From NCBI RefSeq assembly GCF_030519375.1, contig NZ_JAUMKB010000010.1, forward strand, positions 62,001 to 126,000: a stretch of 64,000 nucleotides of DNA. Direction: 5' to 3'. The notes under the pieces are model-generated. The model worked only from the letters and a program-made list of their open reading frames with translations, had not been told where the DNA came from and ran no database searches. A program made the translations under genes and the position numbers. Shown here in pieces: positions 60,728-64,000 of the stretch (position 1 is the first letter of the stretch; every line of letters begins with the position of its first letter). Source of the stretch: Mucilaginibacter tolerans (GTDB lineage: Bacteria > Bacteroidota > Bacteroidia > Sphingobacteriales > Sphingobacteriaceae).

Positions 60728-61022
60728 AAAATAGCCTCCTTGACTTGAATTTTAAATAGGTTGGCAGGTACCTCCGGGCGTTCCTTTTCATCAGGCCGTG
60801 CTCGCCATACTTGTGGCTCAGGCCAAAGACTTTGTAAAACAGGGTGCTGCCTAAACCTGCAATGATGAGCAGGCACAGGTATATCGCCATTCCGATCAGG
60901 TATAGGATGGCGAACAGCACCAGCAGTGCAACAAGGCCTGCTCCTAAATAGCCAATGTATTGTGCCTTCAGACCCTTGAACTCGACCGGACGGTTAATGC
61001 CTTTGTTGATGATATAACTCAT
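60714..61022 (-). CDS. traF: Conjugative transposon protein TraF (DUF4133)
   Basis: 102 residues from the ATG at 61022; a longer open reading frame upstream is an antisense shadow of TraE and not real. It begins SYIINKGINRPVEFKGLKAQYIGYLG, the DUF4133 signature, followed by two transmembrane segments (LVALLVLFAILYLIGMAIYL, CLLIIAGLGSTLFYKVFG) and a basic tail ending YLPTYLKFKSRRLFYEKR. VirB3-like component of the channel. Its last codons (TAT GAA AAA CGC TGA) contain the TraG start. Confidence 0.92.
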   Translation of the reverse strand: MSYIINKGINRPVEFKGLKAQYIGYLGAGLVALLVLFAILYLIGMAIYLCLLIIAGLGSTLFYKVFGLSHKYGEHGLMKRNARRYLPTYLKFKSRRLFYEKR

Positions 61023-61065
61023 ATCTTTTCTTATTTGCGCCCTCCATTCCCGGCAGGGCAGGGCT

Positions 61066-61362
61066 TCATACGCCGAAAAATGATTTAAGGACAGTAGCCA
61101 CAACGACCAGGAAAATACAGCTGCCAAACCAACTGGAGGCGACCTTGCCGGTATCATGCTCTCCGTCATTCCACTTTTTATAAACCTTGATAGCGCCGAC
61201 CAGGCCGACGATGGCACCGATGGCATACATCAGGTTGGTGCCGGTAGAAAAATAACTTTTGACCTGGGTGGTAGCCTGGTTAATGCCGGCGTTGCCGTCC
61301 TGGGCGTAGGCGCCGATGGCCAGCAACATGATGCCTGTTATTAATTGGACTTGTTTTTTCAT
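61066..61362 (-). CDS. traE: Conjugative transposon protein TraE (DUF4134)
   Basis: 98 residues with a signal peptide (KKQVQLITGIMLLAIGAYAQ). It has two hydrophobic stretches (LMYAIGAIVGLVGAIKVYKKW, WFGSCIFLVVVATVLKSFF) separated by a charged loop (NDGEHDTGKVAS). This is the DUF4134 pattern of TraE, a VirB2-like pilin candidate. Located 43 bases before TraF and 10 bases after the preceding membrane protein gene. Confidence 0.92.
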   Translation of the reverse strand: MKKQVQLITGIMLLAIGAYAQDGNAGINQATTQVKSYFSTGTNLMYAIGAIVGLVGAIKVYKKWNDGEHDTGKVASSWFGSCIFLVVVATVLKSFFGV

Positions 61363-61372
61363 GACGTTGCGT

Positions 61373-61876
61373 TTAAAATGTTAATGGCCATTCCGTTTCA
61401 TCTACAGCGAAAGGAAGCCGGGAGTCTGCGAATTCGCGCAATGACCGGATAATTACAGGCAGGCTGATCTCGTCCCTGAACACTTCATAATTGTCCAGTA
61501 ATAGCTTAAACAGCGAAAGGAATTCAGATTTGTTATCACTGCAGGCGTAGGCCGCTATTAATACTTTTCCTTCTGCCAGCAGGTCATCTGCGGGGCCCGG
61601 GGGCAGGGTCTGCTCGCCGACCTCGTCGGGTTCAGCAACAGAAAATAACAGTTCTTCTGCGGCGTACAGCCCGGTGTCTGCTTCGGGTTTGGCTTCGCCC
61701 ATAATCACCGGTAATTTATTGTTTACCGGGGGTACTACCGTTTGAACTGCGGGCCTGATCTTTAACAGCACAGCGAGTTCGGTACGGTAATAGCGCAGGC
61801 CGACATAAATATACCAAGTAACGCTAAGTAAAAGGGTGGCAGTCCGGTATTGCTGCCAGGAGATCACATTTAACAT
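61373..61876 (-). CDS. Hypothetical membrane protein at the head of the transfer operon
   Basis: 167 residues. A short N-terminal hydrophobic segment (TATLLLSVTWYIYVGLRYY) precedes a soluble acidic part with a central low-complexity stretch (AEPDEVGEQTLPPGPADDLL) and a helix-rich C-terminus (EFLSLFKLLLDNYEVFRD). It sits in the position of TraC/TraD in CTnDOT but shares no recognised motif. First gene after a hairpin leader, so it defines the operon start. Confidence 0.7.
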   Translation of the reverse strand: MLNVISWQQYRTATLLLSVTWYIYVGLRYYRTELAVLLKIRPAVQTVVPPVNNKLPVIMGEAKPEADTGLYAAEELLFSVAEPDEVGEQTLPPGPADDLLAEGKVLIAAYACSDNKSEFLSLFKLLLDNYEVFRDEISLPVIIRSLREFADSRLPFAVDETEWPLTF

Positions 61877-61893
61877 ATCTCTTCAAGTTTAAA

Positions 61894-61914
61894 CCGGCGG
61901 CACCATGCCGCCGG
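61894..61914 (-). promoter_or_regulatory. Perfect hairpin in the leader of the transfer operon
   Basis: CCGGCGGCA (61894-61902) and TGCCGCCGG (61906-61914) pair over 9 GC-rich bases around CCA. It is 17 bases upstream of the first tra-operon start (61876) on the minus strand. The following bases read TTTAAAC, and only a short T-run is present, so a transcription attenuator or a translation-controlling hairpin is equally possible. Confidence 0.6.
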
Positions 61915-62021
61915 ACAAAACAAATGTGGTGGCGTTCTTATTTTTTATTTCACCATATCGCCGCACGTTGTGTATTTTCTGCTGAATCATAGACTGTTAT
62001 GGTCTTAGATAGATTGCTATA

Positions 62022-62897
62022 CTAAAGCAACAAGAGCAGTCCGATGACGATAGAAAGGCTCAGCTTGTCGTTTAAATACCGGAGCAATCCCTCCGTAAGC
62101 TTATTAAGGAAAATGGGAATTGTCTTCTTTCTTCTTCCGATATCAATGATTTTATGGTAAGACTCTTTGATCTCCATCCCAAAGACAAACTCAAAGATCC
62201 CGACCAGTTCGCTCACCTCGATATTGCCATTGTTTACAGAACCTGATGCTTTAAGGGAATAGATCAATTCAATAGCGTCGGTCGGGCTGGCGGTCCAGTT
62301 CGGGTGCGAAAATGTGAAGATGTCCGCTCCTGCAGCCGGTAAAACCTGCTCTGTTCCGATCTTAAGGTATTCGAGCTGGAGATAATCCTGGAATTTTTCA
62401 TTCGCTATGATCTTTGATAATTTGTAGTCATGGCTGGTGCTGTATTGTTCATCTTCTTCAAAATCTTCCAGTTCCATCTGGACATCAAAGGCGCCACGGG
62501 TAAAATAAACCTGGTCCATCAGTGAGCTGCCCGACCGGTAGTATTGATAAAATGCTTTGTTATGGTCGAAAAACCGTTGCAAATCGGTCAGGTGGAAGTT
62601 GATATAAGCGCGGACGGCATCTTCTCCGCCGGGTGGCAACTGCATCAGGAAGTTGTAGACATTGATAAAGTAGATATACTTGCTGTAAATAAGCGGTTTT
62701 ACCTCTTTGAAAAAGTGAATTTCTTCGGCAATGTCCCGGAAGGCATAATTGGAAATATAACGCTTCATTTTGTTCATCGCTTTTTTGCAGATCAGTATGG
62801 AACACCGGTATTGTTCCATCGCCGACTGGCCATTTAGCGTAATTGCTGCCAGCTGGCTCTCCAAAGCCGTATGAAAACGCGCTGCTTTGCTATTCAT
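62022..62897 (-). CDS. rteC: RteC family regulator of conjugative element
   Basis: 291 residues. RteC proteins of CTnDOT activate excision genes in response to upstream regulators. Blocks recognised: the N-terminal helix pair (AMNKMKRYISNYAFRDIAEEIHFFKEVKPLIYSKYIYFINVYNF), the middle YRSGSSLMDQVYFTRGAFDV and the C-terminal winged-helix-like region (GNIEVSELVGIFEFVFGMEIKESYHKIIDIGRRKKTIPIFLNKLTEGLLRYL). The start overlaps the end of the alpha-oxoamine synthase by 8 bases, so the two are translated from the same message. RteA/RteB partners are not seen. Confidence 0.9.
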   Translation of the reverse strand: MNSKAARFHTALESQLAAITLNGQSAMEQYRCSILICKKAMNKMKRYISNYAFRDIAEEIHFFKEVKPLIYSKYIYFINVYNFLMQLPPGGEDAVRAYINFHLTDLQRFFDHNKAFYQYYRSGSSLMDQVYFTRGAFDVQMELEDFEEDEQYSTSHDYKLSKIIANEKFQDYLQLEYLKIGTEQVLPAAGADIFTFSHPNWTASPTDAIELIYSLKASGSVNNGNIEVSELVGIFEFVFGMEIKESYHKIIDIGRRKKTIPIFLNKLTEGLLRYLNDKLSLSIVIGLLLLL

Positions 62898-64000
62898 GGT
62901 CTTTAGAGATTTTTAGTTTAGCGTCAATGTGCGCAAATGCATTAAGTACCTTATCCAGATGCTGAAAAGAATGGGTGGCCATGACGTTCATGCGGATGCG
63001 GGCATTCTTTTTAGATACTGCCGGATACATGATCGGGTTGGTATATATCCCCGCCCTCAATAGTAGTTTCCCTGCCTCCAGCGTCTTGGAGATATCGCCG
63101 ACTTTGACGGGAATCACGGCAGATTCGGTGGTTCCTATATCGAACCCCAAACCTAAAAGTCCATTTTTCAGGTACGTTATATTCTCCCAGAGTTTATCCC
63201 GCCAATGCGGCTCCTCGTCAACCAACTCAATTGCCCGGATGATCCCCATAATCGCCGGGGTAGCCGTGGTCGAGAACAAGTGTTGTTTGGATTGGTACTT
63301 CAGGTAGTTGATAAGCTCCGGATGAGCGATCACATAGCCGCCGATATTACCCAGCGCCTTGCTGAAAGTTCCGGTAATGATGTCGACCTCTTCGAACGCG
63401 TCATGCAGTTCAATTACGCCTCTGCCGGTCTTTCCCACGACGCCGATGCCATGGGCATCGTCAACAACCAGGTAACCGCCATAACGGTGGGTCAATTCAG
63501 CAATTCGTCTTATCGGGGCAAGATCACCGTCCTGACTGTACACGCCGTCAATGATGACCATTTTCGTGCGGTATTGGTGCTGCGCCATTTTGAGCACCTG
63601 CTCCAGCATTTCCAGGTTATTGTGCAGAAATGTTTTGACGTTCGTCGTTAACACACCTTCATAAACGCTGGCGTGAACGGCCATATCCAGGATAGCCAGG
63701 TCTTCCTTGTGGAGCAGGCATTGCAGCGTGGCGCTGTTGGCGGTATAGCCGGTAGTGTAAAGGATGGCGCCCTTACGCCGGTAGAATTCTGCGATCCTTT
63801 TTTCCAGCTGGCGATGATAAACGAAATGCCCGCCGATAGCAGGCGAGGCGCCGGAACCGGTGCCGAACAGTTCGGTTCCCCTAACAACGGCCTCCTTGAC
63901 CTTTCCGTGCTGGCTGAATCCCAGATAGTCATTGGAAACCAGGCACACCGCCCAGGTAGGGTGGGCGTCGCCGGGTAATATCAGGTTCATTTCAGGCCCT
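62890..64000 (-). CDS. Alpha-oxoamine synthase family PLP enzyme (KBL/BioF/SPT-like), probably cut at window edge
   Basis: 366 residues are visible from an ATG at 63990, but the frame is open to the edge and the usual N-terminal part is short, so translation probably starts outside. PLP-fold I features: SNDYLGF near the start, GTGSGASPAIGGHFVYHRQLE, the cofactor DDAHGIGVVGKTGRG (Asp stacking on PLP), the Lys in TGTFSKALGNIGG that forms the Schiff base, and HLFSTTATPAIMG. This family condenses an amino acid with an acyl-CoA: 2-amino-3-ketobutyrate ligase, 8-amino-7-oxononanoate synthase, serine palmitoyltransferase and the Vibrio autoinducer synthase CqsA. Its coupling to RteC is unusual (see findings). 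Confidence 0.85.
   Translation of the reverse strand, partial: GPEMNLILPGDAHPTWAVCLVSNDYLGFSQHGKVKEAVVRGTELFGTGSGASPAIGGHFVYHRQLEKRIAEFYRRKGAILYTTGYTANSATLQCLLHKEDLAILDMAVHASVYEGVLTTNVKTFLHNNLEMLEQVLKMAQHQYRTKMVIIDGVYSQDGDLAPIRRIAELTHRYGGYLVVDDAHGIGVVGKTGRGVIELHDAFEEVDIITGTFSKALGNIGGYVIAHPELINYLKYQSKQHLFSTTATPAIMGIIRAIELVDEEPHWRDKLWENITYLKNGLLGLGFDIGTTESAVIPVKVGDISKTLEAGKLLLRAGIYTNPIMYPAVSKKNARIRMNVMATHSFQHLDKVLNAFAHIDAKLKISKDHE

Larger units (their letters stand above)
42610..64000. mobile_element. Integrative conjugative element of the CTnDOT type, partial (left boundary approximate, right end outside window)
   Basis: Gene content is diagnostic: MobA-like, relaxase and coupling protein on the + strand; TraE, TraF, TraG, TraI-like, TraJ, TraK, TraM on the - strand; RteC upstream of the transfer operon. 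Tyrosine integrase, Exc/Xis genes and attachment repeats are not in view. I set the left limit after the TetR gene because the first recognisable element gene is the HTH protein at 42742; no direct repeat or tRNA marks the junction. TraN to TraQ are not found between TraM and the mobilization genes, where cargo lies instead. Confidence 0.85.

Noticed and set aside
61023..61226. N-terminal extension of 68 residues upstream of TraF
   Set aside because: It is the antisense shadow of TraE; the DUF4133 signature begins at the ATG at 61022.
1..64000. CRISPR arrays, rRNA, tRNA, insertion sequences and integrase
   Set aside because: No regularly spaced repeats, no rRNA or tRNA folds and no transposase or tyrosine integrase motif were seen on either strand.

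Overview
The window reads as a piece of a Bacteroidota chromosome, most likely a soil or plant-associated member of the Sphingobacteriaceae (Mucilaginibacter/Pedobacter type). The grounds are two SusC/SusD pairs, a FecR anti-sigma factor next to a SusC receptor with an N-terminal STN domain, many secreted glycoside hydrolases, near absence of Shine-Dalgarno sites, and conjugation genes of the Bacteroidetes CTnDOT type. The genus is inference; no rRNA or other marker gene is present.

Region 1 (1-22625, + strand) is a polysaccharide utilization locus. In order it holds the end of a FecR anti-sigma factor, an STN-type SusC receptor, a SusD lipoprotein, a terminator, then seven secreted enzymes or enzyme-like proteins: a six-hairpin-like protein, an unassigned protein, GH95 alpha-fucosidase, a paralogue of the unassigned protein, an alpha-galactosidase-like protein, GH2 beta-galactosidase and GH20 hexosaminidase. 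The set suggests a glycan carrying fucose, galactose and N-acetylhexosamine. Expression is probably switched by a sigma/anti-sigma relay that senses the SusC protein.

Region 2 (22789-32622) has a small membrane protein, a TetR regulator and, divergent from it across a large palindrome, a second SusC/SusD pair. This is followed by a Tat-exported metallophosphoesterase and a YncE/phosphoesterase fusion, which suggests uptake of a phosphate-bearing substrate.

Region 3 (32672-42609) has a minus-strand pair (TonB receptor plus a ThuA / sugar dehydrogenase-like / PKD / cytochrome c fusion). A 0.9 kb gene-poor stretch follows with two LacI-type palindromes. Then come a NahK-like sugar kinase, a GH110 alpha-1,3-galactosidase and a second TetR regulator.

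Region 4 (about 42.6 kb to the right edge) is part of an integrative conjugative element. The mobilization genes (HTH protein, MobA-like, relaxase, coupling protein) run on the + strand. The transfer operon (small membrane protein, TraE, TraF, TraG, a lipoprotein, three tandem TraI-like paralogues, TraJ, TraK, a TraL-like protein, TraM and a DUF3945-like protein) runs on the - strand from a leader with a strong hairpin. RteC and an alpha-oxoamine synthase lie upstream of it. Between the two blocks sits cargo with a DNA-repair flavour: SRAP/YedK, an Fpg/Nei-like glycosylase, an S1/P1 nuclease and several small unknown proteins. No integrase, attachment site, TraN-Q or excision genes are visible, so the element is either incomplete or continues past the right edge.

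Most distinctive observations: the paralogous pair of unassigned secreted PUL proteins; the RteC/alpha-oxoamine synthase coupling; the TraI-like triplication with identical 14-nt overlaps; and a 68-residue secreted protein whose two 14-residue repeats are identical in protein but differ at nine synonymous codons.
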